DNA of 64,000 nt from assembly GCA_012861695.1 (NCBI GenBank), contig JAAOOA010000269.1:69501-133500 (forward strand), written 5' to 3'. Below, piece after piece: positions 45,408 through 56,190 of the stretch (its first letter is position 1; each line of letters begins with the position of its first letter). Both the position numbers and the translations under genes were made by a program. The notes under the pieces are model-generated. The model worked only from the letters and a program-made list of their open reading frames with translations, made no database searches and was not told where the DNA came from. The DNA is from Trematomus loennbergii. Lineage: Eukaryota; Chordata; Actinopteri; Perciformes; Nototheniidae.

Positions 45408-46348
45408 CACGACGCACAAGAGGAGGGGCTGCAGACAGCAAACGCTGGGCTTTGCTCTTCACATGCATGTCTACCAGAGCGGTGCATATTGAACTGATTG
45501 AATCCATGTCAACAGACAGTTTTATCAATGCCTTAAGAAGATTTTTCTCTGTTCGTGGTCCAGCAAAGCTCCTGCGCTCTGACAGAGGGACTAACTTCGT
45601 CGGGGCTTCAAAAGAGTTAAGGATTAACACAGACGACACATTAATCAGGAAGTACCTCCAGGAGAAAGGATGCTCTTGGGTTTTCAACCCCCCTCATGCC
45701 TCCCACATGGGTGGTTCCTGGGAGCGGCTCATCGGAGTAGCCAGGCGCATTCTGGATGCAATGTTGCTTCAGACGGGACCAGTACGTCTTACACATGAGG
45801 TTTTGAGCACTTTCATGGCAGAGGTGATGGCGATCATCAACGCAAGACCCCTTGTGTCTGTGTCTACTGACCCAGATATGCCTGCAGTTCTAACCCCCTC
45901 AATGCTCCTGACTCAGAAAATGAGTGCAGTTTCAGCACCTCCTGGAAACTTCGATACAGCTCAGTTGCTCGGAAAGCAATGGAAGCAAGTTCAGTGCCTT
46001 GCCGACACCTTTTGGAAGAGATGGAAAGGAGAGTATCTGTCTACTCTGCAGAGCCGCAGGAAGTGGACGCAAGACAAGCCGAACGTCAAAGAAGGAGACG
46101 TCGTCCTTCTCAAAGGCAGTCAAGCCCATAGGAACGAATGGCCAATGGGATTGGTTGTTAAGACTTTTCCAAGCAGTGACAAGAGGGTCCGCAAAGTAGA
46201 AGTGCGGATTGTGAAGGACGGGACAGCCAAGGTGTTCCTTAGGCCTGTAACAGAAATGTTGTCCTTCTTGCAGAGTCTTAGAGAAAGAACTCTTAATATG
46301 TTGTTTTCAGTGGACATTCCCTTTCAAGTTCAATTGTATTTGTCGTGA
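45398..46348 (+). pseudogene. BEL/Pao integrase core and C-terminus
   Basis: 316 codons continuing the integrase after a one-base shift at about 45,380. RWALLFTCMSTRAVHIELIE, then SDRGTNFVGASKEL (second catalytic Asp), SHMGGSWERLIG (catalytic Glu) and WKRWKGEYLSTLQSRRKW. The C-terminus contains KEGDVVLLKG. Integrase inserts the cDNA into the host genome. Every catalytic residue is present, but the reading frame is split. Confidence 0.9.
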
Positions 46349-46375
46349 TATAATGTTATTATCTCAAGCGGGGAG

Positions 46376-46956
46376 TGTGCTGCCTATTTCTATGTTTATA
46401 GAGTTGGGACATGTTTTTTGGCTCAGAGTGAGCGCTCCTTGGTTTTGTTGGTTTGCTGGGGGCTTGTCAGAGTGAGCGCTTGCTGCTTTGCGAGGATCTT
46501 TGTAAACGGAGCACGGAGATCAACACATGGAGATCAACACATGGAGCAGAGACGTCATGTAAACTGTGTTCGTGTCTGTGATGCTTGAGCCTTGGAGACT
46601 ATTTGTCTGTGAGTTATTCATGTGCAGAATGTTTGAAGTGTGTAACTTTGGTCTGAAGCTAGTTTAATGTGTGCTAATTTAGCTAATGGTGATCTGTGCT
46701 ATTTCTAGCTAATAGTGATGCTAATGATAGCTAATTCCTTTAATAGTAGTATGTGTGTCGTTTGTACAGTGCTACTTATATGTTATGTAAAGCCTGCATA
46801 CTTATATGTGTTTTATTTCTGTATTGTTACAGTTTTACAAAGTAAAAGAAGAACAGTAAAGTCAAGAAAGAAGACCTGCATCTTTATTGGAGGACTTTTA
46901 AATGTTAGCTAACTGTCTAGCTACGCATAGGGATACGCGCTGTAAGGGCAGAAACA
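46376..46956 (+). mobile_element. BEL/Pao 3' LTR (581 bp)
   Basis: Preceded by a polypurine tract AAGCGGGGAG and starting TGTGCTGCC; ends GGGCAGAAACA. Contains a 15-bp tandem duplication (GATCAACACATGGAG) near 46,520-46,545 and many GCTAAT repeats. The right flank is AATGAGG. A target duplication cannot be tested because the 5' LTR start is missing. Confidence 0.88.
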
Positions 46957-47238
46957 ATGAGGATGTGCAAAAACAGACAAACTAATTAACCTTTATTAAC
47001 ACATTAAAGAATGCTTTAGGTTAAGGTCTTCTTTTAAATTAGAAAACAGCTTTGGGGGTATTTACAGATAAATATTAAGCCTGACGTCTAATATATTGCT
47101 TTCCTGCAATGTTAACTATGTTGAAGCACTTATTTTAACTGATTATGCACATTAATTATACTCTTATGTATGTAGATAGTATAAGAAATGTGCAGCATTT
47201 GACAGTTTAATGGTGGAGGTATACACACATATTGATAA
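46957..47238. other. Unassigned AT-rich sequence
   Basis: No gene or element recognised between the BEL LTR and the next TIR element. Confidence 0.35.
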
Positions 47239-48412
47239 CCTCTTAAGCCCTGAGCCTGTTTTCAGGTCTCAGGCTCGAAAATGACATTCCCAGAACAAAT
47301 GACCATATCTTCCCTTCTAAAAGGGTTAAATTAATATCTTTATTCTCAAAGTAATGATAAACCTGTGAGTTGGATGTAGAAAAGTCAGAATCAATATAGA
47401 TGTTTTTTATTTTAAAGAAAATTCAGATTTTACATAGTAAAAAACTGTAAATTATAGTGTCCGTCCAAAAACTATTTTTTACAGATAGTGAAAACTACCC
47501 TTGGATGATGGGTTAGTAGACTAAAGGCTTTAGGAATCCAAAGTACAACATATAATAAGTACCCTGTATCAAGATTGATGCAAAACAAGTGAAATTTGAC
47601 CTTTTTAGAGAGGTTTAGCCAAAACCCCCACTTCTGGGGTCATTTGGGTGGATTTGACCTATCTCTGGCCCCCCTTGGTCGATTTTGATGAATGAAATCT
47701 CTTTATAAACCGCTAGAGCCAATGGAATCGAGGGAAAGTTATATACACACCAAAACGTTAACAAATAAGGAGTGAGAGTGACGCGTTACAAAAAACCGGA
47801 AGCTGCATACACTCTGGTGGCTACCATTAGCAGCTAACTTTTCCGCTCCGATTTTTACATAAAAAATGGAATTATGGATTATAAAAATTTTTTAAAAGGT
47901 ACAAGTACATTATCAACCTTTGGATCAACAGTTGTAGATTTTTTTTTTTCGTTTTAATGCCATTGAACACGTCTTTTTACTAATTGACAGCTACGGTGAG
48001 ACGATCTGCCGTAAAAGCCCCGTAAAGGTACGTGTTGTGATGTCTGTGTTTGCTTCCCTGTCGCAAGTTGGGATCGCTCAGTGATGATACTATACCTAAA
48101 TAATCAGTGGAGTCTCAGCTTTAATAGGCTATATTGTATGTGCAGCTACGATAAGTAATAAGGGTATCTTTATCTTGAATTGTGTGCCGCAGTGCGTTAG
48201 ATTTTTTTCGCTCAGGGGTCATTTAGACCCTTCTTATGAGACTTGTGTTTTGTTTTGGTAAAAATGGTTCATATCTTCAGTTAGCTGAGATTCTTCCCGT
48301 TAATCTGGTGCTACACATTAATAGTTTCATAAATGTTAAGAAGCCCTGAGACATTATCTCGAAAACAAAAAGGTGGCAGGGGTCCAATGGGGGGACCGCC
48401 GTGCTTAAGAGG
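47239..48412. mobile_element. 1.17-kb TIR element with CCTCTTAAGC ends
   Basis: Left terminus CCTCTTAAGCCCTGAGCC; right terminus, reverse-complemented, CCTCTTAAGCACGG. Flanking ATAA at 47,235-47,238 and 48,413-48,416 is a probable 4-bp target duplication. GGGGTCATTTGGG, CATTTAGACCC and GTCCCCCCA-type strings recur inside. No transposase. Superfamily not assigned; a 4-bp A/T target would allow a piggyBac-like origin. Confidence 0.72.
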
Positions 48413-48805
48413 ATAATTGTCTTGTAATGCACTGTTGAGGAACCTCTGACCAAGTTTTCATTCATTGCATAACTACACCGTAGTTGTGTATATGATATGT
48501 CAATAAACCTTAGAAAATCATGAAATCTTGAAAGGGATGTGCAAAATAGCCATACAGTTTTTAATTAACTATTAGTAGAGAATAAGAGTAACGAATATAC
48601 TTTATAGAGATCTGCAGATAAATGTTTAGTCTTCTCAAGCACCCACTACCAAATATCTCGCCTGATTGTTGGCACTTGACAATCACTGAATTTTACTCAG
48701 GTGTAACTAAAGTCTGATTTAAGGGTTGTTTATATTTCACATCATTAATCCAAATCTGTAAAGCAACTAAAATAAATGTAGTGGAGTAAAAATACTAGGT
48801 TAACC
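48413..48805. other. Repeat-derived sequence
   Basis: 48,725-48,800 matches 51,385-51,450 (CACATCATTAATCC, then TGTAGTGGAGTA), a fragment of the AGTACTTTTACTC-type fish element. No gene. Confidence 0.45.
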
Positions 48806-48849
48806 TTAAAGAAAGCCCTCAGGATTATAAAAGACCCCCATCACCCCAG
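48806..48849 (+). mobile_element. Rex/L2-like LINE tail, left piece
   Basis: Encodes KKALRIIKDPHHP, the run-up to the conserved C-terminal block of this LINE group. The frame continues at 55,877 once the hAT and one target duplication are removed. Confidence 0.78.
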
Positions 48850-49392
48850 CAGTGTTAATTTCGTCAACGAAAACTATGACGAAAAATGTTCGTCAACGAC
48901 CTTTTTTACATGACTAAGACGAGACGATAACGAGCTAAAAATAGATTCTTGATAACGAAAATTTGACGAAATGTATATTTAGTTTTCGTTGACGAGACGA
49001 GACGGGACTAAGGTGTTAATGGTGGACTAGCGGACATTCAAAATGCAGCATATTTTCCCCCAATTGCCCGTCTTGTCTGTCAAAATGCATCTTACATTTC
49101 TAACTTGCAATATCATTATTTCCGCTCTCTTCACTCCAGAAGATCTCCCTGTGTCTCTCTGTGTCTCTCTGTGTGCGGGGGACGGAGCGTTCAGAAGTAT
49201 AGAGACACTACAAGGCTCGATGTGGACAAAGCTCGTTTGCCATGTTTTCGCGTTAGCGCGTCGACACGAGTAGAGTACTGTCAAACAGCCGGCCAAAAGG
49301 CGTCATATTCAGTCGGAGAAATGCACAATTTTCGACTTCCTTAACTCGTAGCTCTGTTGCCCCAATTACGAGTAACGTATCACATCAGGTGT

Positions 49393-49490
49393 GCAGAGGT
49401 GGGAGAAGTACTCAGATCTTGTCGCTAAGTAAAAAAATACCATAGTGTAGGAAGAGTTCCTCAAGTCAAAGTATGATCATCAAAATATAT
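49393..49490. mobile_element. AGTACTTTTACTC-type element, left piece
   Basis: AGGTGGGAGAAGTACTCAGA starts a very common fish MITE-like repeat. It is split by the Kolobok-like insertion and resumes at 51,202-51,560 with repeated GTAGTGGAGTAGAAGTACAC. Confidence 0.65.
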
Positions 49491-49494
49491 TTAA

Positions 49495-51197
49495 AGGGCC
49501 CATGTCATGGCCATTTCCACTGATCATAATTACATTGTTGAGGTATACTAAAATAGATTTATACTGTGCAATTTTTCCAAACTCACATTGGTTTCGCATA
49601 CAGCATCTCTGTCAAGCATGTGTATTCAGCAGTATTCACTTTCTCCACTAAACGACTCGTTGGAGCTCTAGCCCCCCCCTCCCTGTGAGCCTAGTGTGCT
49701 CCGATTGGTCAGCTCGGCCACTCGTTCTGATTAGTCAACCACCAGAGAGGCTGCGCCCATGTCTAACAGTGCTTTTCCCGGCTGCTCTCAGCGTAACATC
49801 AGTCTTATCATGGCGTCGGCACAGCCATATATTTTATATACATATATATTTGTAACTGTTGTTATAGAAGAGTGTGACGGCCCAGGGCCTTTGTCTTACG
49901 ATGGGTTGGAGCTGAAGAGGCTCCAAGTTATTTTTACCCGTTATAAACTACTACTGTTTGATGATAAATCAAATCATGGTTTGCTATATATGAATTCAGG
50001 GAAGAAAGGATAGGCCTACTAAGTATTTCCATTAAACTTTATTTTAGAAATGTACAAAATGAACATAAATATACATATATACACGGTATATCATCCATTC
50101 CTCCTCCTCGCATCTTGCTGCGCACAGCCGGTGCTGCGGTGCCTTTTAGCACGACGCCTCAGTAGAAGTGCCTTTTAGCACGTCATGGATTGTCCGCCAG
50201 GATCTGGCTGGACGAAATCAAATGCAAATCACAAAATATTAGAGAAACTTAGTTGTTTTAGATTAGTTAGTAGTAGTTGTGTAATGAACAGCTTGCCTGC
50301 TAATATGCTAACCTAGCTTTGTTTACCTTGGTAGCTAACACGATATGAACGTTAGCTTGGAGGAAAGGCAACTATAATGCAGTGTAATAAAACTACTATG
50401 AACAAAAGCTAGTGGTTCATATTAGGCTAGCAATAACGTGTTTATAATTGTAATCGCATACGGGTATTCTGCTACCATACAATGTAACTTGCATGAATAC
50501 ATTGTTTTGCGCTAGCATACAGCTAGCCTCGTTAGCTACATGCAGTATATGTACGGTCACAATGTACGGTAAATCACAGTACAGTATACTGTATGAGTAT
50601 TCCGTGTGTGTGAATGCAGACATTCTCTGCTATGAGATACATGTATGCAAGGCCATCTGCTGATATTAGAGTTGATATATGGAAACTCTAGCAACTTAGT
50701 TAGCACAGTTAGCACTGTGTCAATGGCTTAGCAGTCCAACACAGTTTACACATTTAAACAGTCTTGTTTGATAAATACACAAATAACAATGCAAACTTAC
50801 AGGTTGTATACCCAGATCTTCCCCTGCTCCAAACGGTCCAAACAAGCTGTGCATATCCGGCCTCAAACTGGGCAATGTTTTGGAAGCTTTCGTCTGTGAA
50901 ATGCCGGTTCTTCGAACCTCTGGAGGAGGAACCCGCCGCTGCTGGTGTGGCCACAGCTCTTCGGGATTGGTCCATTTCGTTCCGGGTACCGCATGACATC
51001 ATGCGGTACCCGGAAGAATCAAATGGGCAGTGACGTATCTCCAACGAGGCGTTTTGGGGAGGTATTTTCTGTGTTAGAGTTTTACTCGCTACAGGGTGTA
51101 CTTTGAGGGTTTTGACTCTGCACACCGTTTACATGCAAAAAACCTTCATAACACACAAGGGGACGGGTAATAACCGGAAAAGCATGACATGGGAGCT
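49495..51197. mobile_element. Kolobok-like TTAA-flanked element (1.7 kb)
   Basis: TTAA at 49,491-49,494 and 51,198-51,201. Termini AGGGCCCATGTCATG and, reverse-complemented, AGCTCCCATGTCATG (13 of 15 match). The TTAAAGG start resembles T2/Kolobok elements. Open frames at 49,759-50,013 (plus) and 50,754-51,125 (minus) are not recognisable as transposase. Probably non-autonomous. Confidence 0.75.
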
Positions 51198-51201
51198 TTA
51201 A

Positions 51202-51731
51202 AGTAGCGACAGTACAAGTAGTGATTGTGCAGATTGTTCCATTTCAGAATAATATATAGGATATGCTTTATAATAATTGATCATTAAAGTGTTCTCAAAG
51301 CTGGTAAAGGTGCAGCTAGTTGAATGATATATTATATATCTGTATCCTGCAGGGTAGCTTGTGAATTTACTAAAGTCTGAGTTAACACTTGATTATATTT
51401 CACATCATTCATCCACATCTGTAAAGTAACTAAAGGTATTAAATACATGTAGTGGAGTAGAAGTACACCATTTAACTATGAACTGTAGTGGAGTAGAAGT
51501 ACACAGTAGCAAAACATTTAAATACTCCAGTAAAGTACAAGTACCTCAACATTTTACTCAAGTACAGTACAATATTTTAACTAATTATATATATTTAATT
51601 TATTTCACATTTTAAATAAAGCAATTAATTCGGTTAACAATTTGTTAGTTTTTTCCTTTAAAAAATAACAAAAAGTAAATACAAGAATACCGTTAAAGTA
51701 CCGGATCGATAAGCAGTATTGATAAGACTAG
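51202..51731. mobile_element. Continuation of nested DNA-element fragments
   Basis: 51,202-51,560 is the right piece of the AGTACTTTTACTC-type element. About 51,640-51,731 belongs to another DNA element that resumes after the Gypsy insertion and ends TGATACCCATCCCTA near 55,541, a hAT-like terminus. Confidence 0.5.
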
Positions 51732-51901
51732 TGTAAGCATTGGGTTGAGGTCATGTGTTGTGAGCATGCGCAGTCGGTGCTAGAGTGGTGTGACTCGACG
51801 TTAAATAAACGGAGGCATCTGTGACGCTCCAAAAAGTACTAAGTTCCTGAGTTTTTGTTACACAGAAGTATTCTTGAAGCCTTAACACCTCGGACGTTAC
51901 A
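51732..51901 (+). mobile_element. Ty3/Gypsy 5' LTR (170 bp)
   Basis: TGTAAGCATTGG...GGACGTTACA; AATAAA inside. Flanked on the left by CTAG (51,728-51,731), repeated after the 3' LTR. The next bases, TTGGTGGCAGCGG, occupy the primer-binding-site position; I do not assign the tRNA. Confidence 0.93.
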
Positions 51902-52054
51902 TTGGTGGCAGCGGTATCGGAGTGTGTTTTATCTGCTCTTGGATTTTTCTTTTCTGTGGACAATTACTGGACTTTCTGGTCGGCTCTGCTGGCTAGCTGT
52001 GCTAACGGTGCTAGCGTCGAAGCGTCATGTTCGGAGGAATGAAGGGACGGCGAT

Positions 52055-53221
52055 ATGGAAGACGATTATAACGGATGTACTGCTTCTTGGACTGGTTCTG
52101 TGAGTAGTGATATTAGAGTGGAGCTGCCGCCGATGTTTAGGGGCGACGGCCAGAGGCAGTTCGCTACGTGGATAAGACAGTTTGAAGCCGCTGTTCGTGC
52201 TCAGACGAGGGGTGCGAGGGGCACGAGCTACGCAGCTACCTTGCTGAACATTCTACCTACCAGACTGGACGGTGCAGCTTTCCTGCTGTGGGACAGTTTA
52301 CCGGCAGATGTGCAGGGTGATTACGAACGTGTGAAGGAGAAGCTGGCGGAGGCTTTTGGCCAGAGACAGTTCCTGCTTTATTTCCAGACGTGTGTATCTG
52401 CACGGCCCCGCCAGGCGAACGAGTGTTTGGAGGTGTATGCGGCGGACATTTCCAGACTCGTGGCTGAGGCGTTTCCCGATTATGACCGCGCTGCAGTAAA
52501 TGGTGAGAAATTCAGACGTTTTTTGGCTGGCCTTGATCCTGCACTTCAAGCAAAATGCCATGAACAGGGGGCGACTGATATGGAGGAGGCGTTGATAATT
52601 GCTGGGCGTTGTGAGCGGGCCAGGCAGGCAATGAGGTCGAACACGCCTGGTTTGCCCTACTGTCCTCCGCATCCTGCTGTTGTTGCAGCCCTAAATTCAC
52701 CGTCGGCTGGTGTTTTCGACTGTAAGGCTAATACCACGGATAAGCTCATAAATGTGGTTGAACGCCTCACCTTGAAGGTGGACAACTTACAGACTGAGGT
52801 AAAAGGCTTGAGAGCGCATAACCGTGGAGCTGAGAATGGCAGAGGGAGCTCCGCCTTGACCTGGGATCGTCAGCAGGACCAAGTGGAGCAGAGGGTGCAC
52901 CGGCGTGCCTGCCACTGTGACTGTGGCGGGTTTGGTTGCAGATCTACCACCGGTGATTCCCACAGGGACGACCGCAGCAGGGGCCGTTCTCCTCAGCGCA
53001 GACCGCAGGATGGTTTTGGTGCCAGGGAATGGTCTCCACGTGAGCGGGGAACCCGAGACACCTCTGCGGACTTCTCACCGCGACGACCGGGCAGCGATGT
53101 CCCGCAAGGACCACACAGCCCTGGGGAACGTCAGCCAAGGCGTGGAGTGAGGTTTTTGTCTCCCTCTCGGCGGTCACCATCTCCATCCTCACACGGACGG
53201 CTGCAGGGAAACTTCCAGTGA
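52055..53221 (+). CDS. Ty3/Gypsy gag
   Basis: An intact 388-codon frame from ATG to TGA. The N-terminal half is a retrotransposon capsid-like domain: PPMFRGDGQRQFATWIRQFE (residues about 28-47), LLWDSLPADVQGDYERVKEKL, AFGQRQFLLYFQ, ECLEVYAADISRLVAEAFP, KFRRFLAGLDPALQAKCHEQ. A short Cys-rich patch (CHCDCGGFGC) replaces a clear CCHC knuckle, and the C-terminus is Arg/Ser/Pro-rich (probable RNA binding). A GGGAAAC heptamer lies 6 nt before the stop codon in the right phase for a -1 slip into protease. This is the only long uninterrupted frame in the window. Its role is presumed to be packaging of element RNA. Confidence 0.88.
   Translation: MEDDYNGCTASWTGSVSSDIRVELPPMFRGDGQRQFATWIRQFEAAVRAQTRGARGTSYAATLLNILPTRLDGAAFLLWDSLPADVQGDYERVKEKLAEAFGQRQFLLYFQTCVSARPRQANECLEVYAADISRLVAEAFPDYDRAAVNGEKFRRFLAGLDPALQAKCHEQGATDMEEALIIAGRCERARQAMRSNTPGLPYCPPHPAVVAALNSPSAGVFDCKANTTDKLINVVERLTLKVDNLQTEVKGLRAHNRGAENGRGSSALTWDRQQDQVEQRVHRRACHCDCGGFGCRSTTGDSHRDDRSRGRSPQRRPQDGFGAREWSPRERGTRDTSADFSPRRPGSDVPQGPHSPGERQPRRGVRFLSPSRRSPSPSSHGRLQGNFQ
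53206..53212 (+). promoter_or_regulatory. Putative -1 ribosomal frameshift site
   Basis: GGGAAAC with gag codons GGA AAC in phase (X XXY YYZ), followed after TTCCAG by the gag TGA. The -1 frame is open into the protease. This heptamer works in some animal retroviruses. A downstream pseudoknot was not tested. Confidence 0.55.
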
Positions 53222-53985
53222 CTGGCGTCGAGACCCAGATGCCGGTTTCACCACTACAGGGTCAAATGGACTATTCTGCTGGGAAAGCGCCTGCTCGTGC
53301 ATTGGACTCTTGTTCTGTGGGTGAGTCTAAGCCCACAGCCTATGTTAGAGGACTTGTTGAGGGTGTTGATGTTACTGTTTTGATTGACTCTGGGTCCAAT
53401 GTTTCACTTATTTCTGAGGACTTCAGAATGTCCACGTCTGCCTTACGTAAACGTGTGCTAAATACCCAGTACACTTTTTCACGCACAGTAAATGGTCAAT
53501 TGTTGGACACTCTGGGTACTGTGACTCTTCCCATACAGTTGGGGGGCAAACATTGGGAGCAGGCTGTGCATGTAGTGCGAGGGGCAACACAAGCTATTCT
53601 GCTGGGGTTTGATTTCATGTTGCAGGCTCGAGCTGTTATGGATGTTGGTCGTGGTCTGCTTCACCTGGGGGATGTTGATATTCCTCTCATGCATGCCACA
53701 GATTTCATACCAGAATGTTGTTACATCTCTATGTCTGTTGATGCTATTATTCCCCCTTTCAGTGAAATGATTGTCCCAGTTAATGTGAATATTCCCCGTA
53801 CTGCTGGTCTGCCCATTGACTCTTTCTTAGGCTACCTGGAGCCTGAGGTGCGTGATAACGTGGGACTTGTGATTGCACGTACAGTTGCACCTGTGAAGAA
53901 TGGATGCACTGTGGCAAGGCCACGGTCACATCAAAAGGCAACCGGTATGTGTTGGTTGTTGAGGACTATTTCACAAAATTTGTAA
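53213..53985 (+). pseudogene. Ty3/Gypsy protease, pol truncated by deletion
   Basis: The frame -1 to gag carries a retropepsin: VDVTVLIDSGSNVSLISEDF (active-site DSG, about 53,365-53,425) and ILLGFDFMLQA (about 53,600). After the linker VIARTVAPVKNGC (about 53,870-53,905) the sequence jumps into integrase in another frame. Reverse transcriptase, tether and RNase H, normally about 500 codons, are absent. The junction lies near 53,905-53,925. Confidence 0.85.
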
Positions 53986-54990
53986 ATCTGTATGCCATCC
54001 CCGATCAAAAAGCCCCGACGGTCGCGGAGTGTCTCTTCCAGAACTACATCTTGGAGCATGGGGTAATGGAAACTCTGCACACTGATATGGGCAGACAGTT
54101 CGAATCAGATGTTGTGAGGCATTTGTGCGGCGTGTTAGGTGTGAAGAAGACGCACACCACGCCTTACAATCCAAAGTCTGATGGCATGGTAGAGAGGTTT
54201 AATAGGACACTTATCGATCAGTTGGCGAAATCTCTTCTATCATGTGAGGGGGAGTGGGACTCTTTTCTGTCACAGGTCGCATTTGCGTACAATACCAGTG
54301 TACATTCCAGCACAGGCTTCACGCCGTATTTTCTCACGCATGGCAGGGAGGCCAGGACTCCTGTGGATGTTTTACTGTCCAAAGCGGGATGATCTGGTGC
54401 AGGGTCCCCGGGAAGACTTTGCTGGTTCCCTTCTCAGACGCTTGGACACGGCGTTTGATCAGACAAGGGATAACAATTTTGCTGCAAGCAGCAAACAGAA
54501 GTCGTACTATGACGCCAGAGTGAGGCACGACCCGTATGAAGTCGGGGATTTGGTGTGGTTAAATGATCCCACTGAGAGCCGCCGTAAGCTGGCTCCCCAC
54601 TGGAAGGGGCCTTATCTGGTGCAGAGGCGAATGGATAGGGGTGATGAAGTGGGGGTCACGTACCAACTAAGTAGCCCGTTTGGGGATGAAGCCTCTCTCC
54701 AAACTGTCCATTACGACAGACTACGGCGATACAACCTGCCGGTAGCCTTTCCCTTGGAGGGACCATCAAGGTCTCTCTTACACCTTTCTCAGCCTCTTCC
54801 GTTGCAAGATGCAGTCTCCCCACAGAGCTCTGGACGCTTGAGGTTTTCCGATGGGGAAAGTGGCTGTGATCTTGGGCCGGGTTCTGGGGCTGGTGATTCC
54901 CCTGAGCTCGAACAAGCCGCACCGACGGTGTCCCGGGCTGGGAGGTTAGCGCGGCCTCCTGTCCGATTTTTGGACTTTGTTATGGGCTGA
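53904..54990 (+). pseudogene. Ty3/Gypsy integrase (core and C-terminal domain, frameshifted)
   Basis: Core with YVLVVEDYFTKFVNLYAIPD (first Asp, about 53,945), LHTDMGRQFES (second Asp, about 54,077) and PKSDGMVERFNRTL (Glu, about 54,172). One base is lost near 54,386. The new frame continues KSYYDARVRHDPYEVGDLVW and LAPHWKGPYLVQRR (GPY/F-type module), ending RLARPPVRFLDF at 54,988. The zinc-binding N-terminus of integrase was lost with the RT/RNase H deletion. Confidence 0.88.
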
Positions 54991-55328
54991 ATGACTGGTG
55001 GTTACGTGCTTGTGTGATTATTTTCGCCTGTGTATTCTATGCTGCATAATTGTTTTTTTTCATGTTTCGAGTGTGCAGGACAGGGGAATAGGTTATGTCA
55101 TACCTAGTTTGATGTTTTATTTGGGCTGTGGATGTGTTTTGTTTGTCATTGTTTTTATTAAAAGATTTTTTTTTTCGAATGTACGTCATGCCTGCATGTA
55201 TTATTCTGCGGGAGTGTGTGGTTTGTTAGTTTTTGGGGTTTTTCGTGGTTGTATTGTTTTTTTATGTTTTGTTGTGTTTCACCATGTGTGTGGAAATGGG
55301 GACATTTCTTTCAGTAAGGGGGGACGCA
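54991..55328 (+). other. Gypsy 3' internal non-coding region and polypurine tract
   Basis: T-rich stretch without a gene, ending in the purine run AAGGGGGGACGCA directly before the 3' LTR, the expected plus-strand priming site. Confidence 0.6.
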
Positions 55329-55499
55329 TGTAAGCATTGGGTTGAGAGGTCATGTGTTGTGAGCATGCGCAGTCGGTGCTAGAGTGGTGTGACTCGACGT
55401 TAAATAAACGGAGGCATCTGTGACGCTCCAAAAAGTACTAAGTTCCTGAGTTCTTGTTACACAGAAGTATACTTGAAGCCTAACACCTCGGACGTTACA
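55329..55499 (+). mobile_element. Ty3/Gypsy 3' LTR (171 bp)
   Basis: Differs from the 5' LTR by two substitutions and two small indels (about 97-98% identical). Followed by CTAG (55,500-55,503), matching the left flank: a 4-bp target duplication. Confidence 0.93.
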
Positions 55500-55876
55500 C
55501 TAGCAGTACCGTAGAAAACCTTAATGATACCCATCCCTAGATATTACACAAGTAAAGTGTTAAGAGAGTGAAATGTTGCTTTACGAATTTCAACACTTGA
55601 TGCTGTCACCTTGATTACAATTTCAGATACCTGTATTTGCCTAACTGAATTGGTTTAAAGAGAGAAAACATTTTGACTAAAAGTAGACTAAAACGTTTGA
55701 GTTTTCGTCGACTAAAACTAGACTAACACGTTTTGAGTTTTCGTCGACTAAAACTAGACTAAAACTATGAAGGATAGAAATGACTAAAATGTGACTAAAA
55801 CTAATTACCATTTTCGTCTAAAGACTAAGACTAAGACTAAATCAAAATAGCTGCCAAAATTAACACTGCACCCCAG

Positions 55877-56190
55877 CCACAAACTGTTCTGTCTGCTGCC
55901 GTCTGGCAGGCGGTACCGCAGCATCCGGACTAAAACCACCAGACTCAGGGACAGCTTCATCCCACAGGCCATAAGACTATTAAACACCTGAACTTTGAAC
56001 ACAACATCCATAACATTCATCTGGCTGCTACTTATTTATTATTTGTCTAATATATCATATTCCAATCACTTGTATATAGACTCTTATTGCACTATTTCAC
56101 TTTTTACTATTTTACTTTTTGTATTTACTTGCACTAGTTTTTCTGTGTATCTGCTTTATTGTGTTGCACTGTTGGAGGAGCCTGTGACCT
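55877..56190 (+). mobile_element. Rex/L2-like LINE tail, right piece
   Basis: Continues the LINE frame from 48,849: KLFCLLPSGRRYRSIRTKTT followed by a stretch ending FIPQAIRLLNT-stop. A 3' UTR then reaches TTATTGTGTTGCACTGTTGG. Only the last 70 or so codons and the UTR remain. Confidence 0.85.

Larger units (their letters stand above)
48850..55868. mobile_element. Nested hAT element (7.0 kb with its own insertions)
   Basis: TIRs CAGTGTTAATTT (48,850) and, reverse-complemented, CAGTGTTAATTTTGGC at the right end. Perfect 8-bp target duplications CACCCCAG at 48,842-48,849 and 55,869-55,876. Subterminal GACTAAAACTAGACTAA and CGTCAACGA motifs recur, including a 40-bp tandem pair at about 55,690-55,770. 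No hAT transposase; most of the length comes from the elements nested inside. It inserted in the LINE tail and so postdates it. Confidence 0.92.

Noticed and set aside
49759..50013. 84-codon frame inside the Kolobok-like element as a gene
   Set aside because: No recognisable transposase or host domain; length is compatible with chance.
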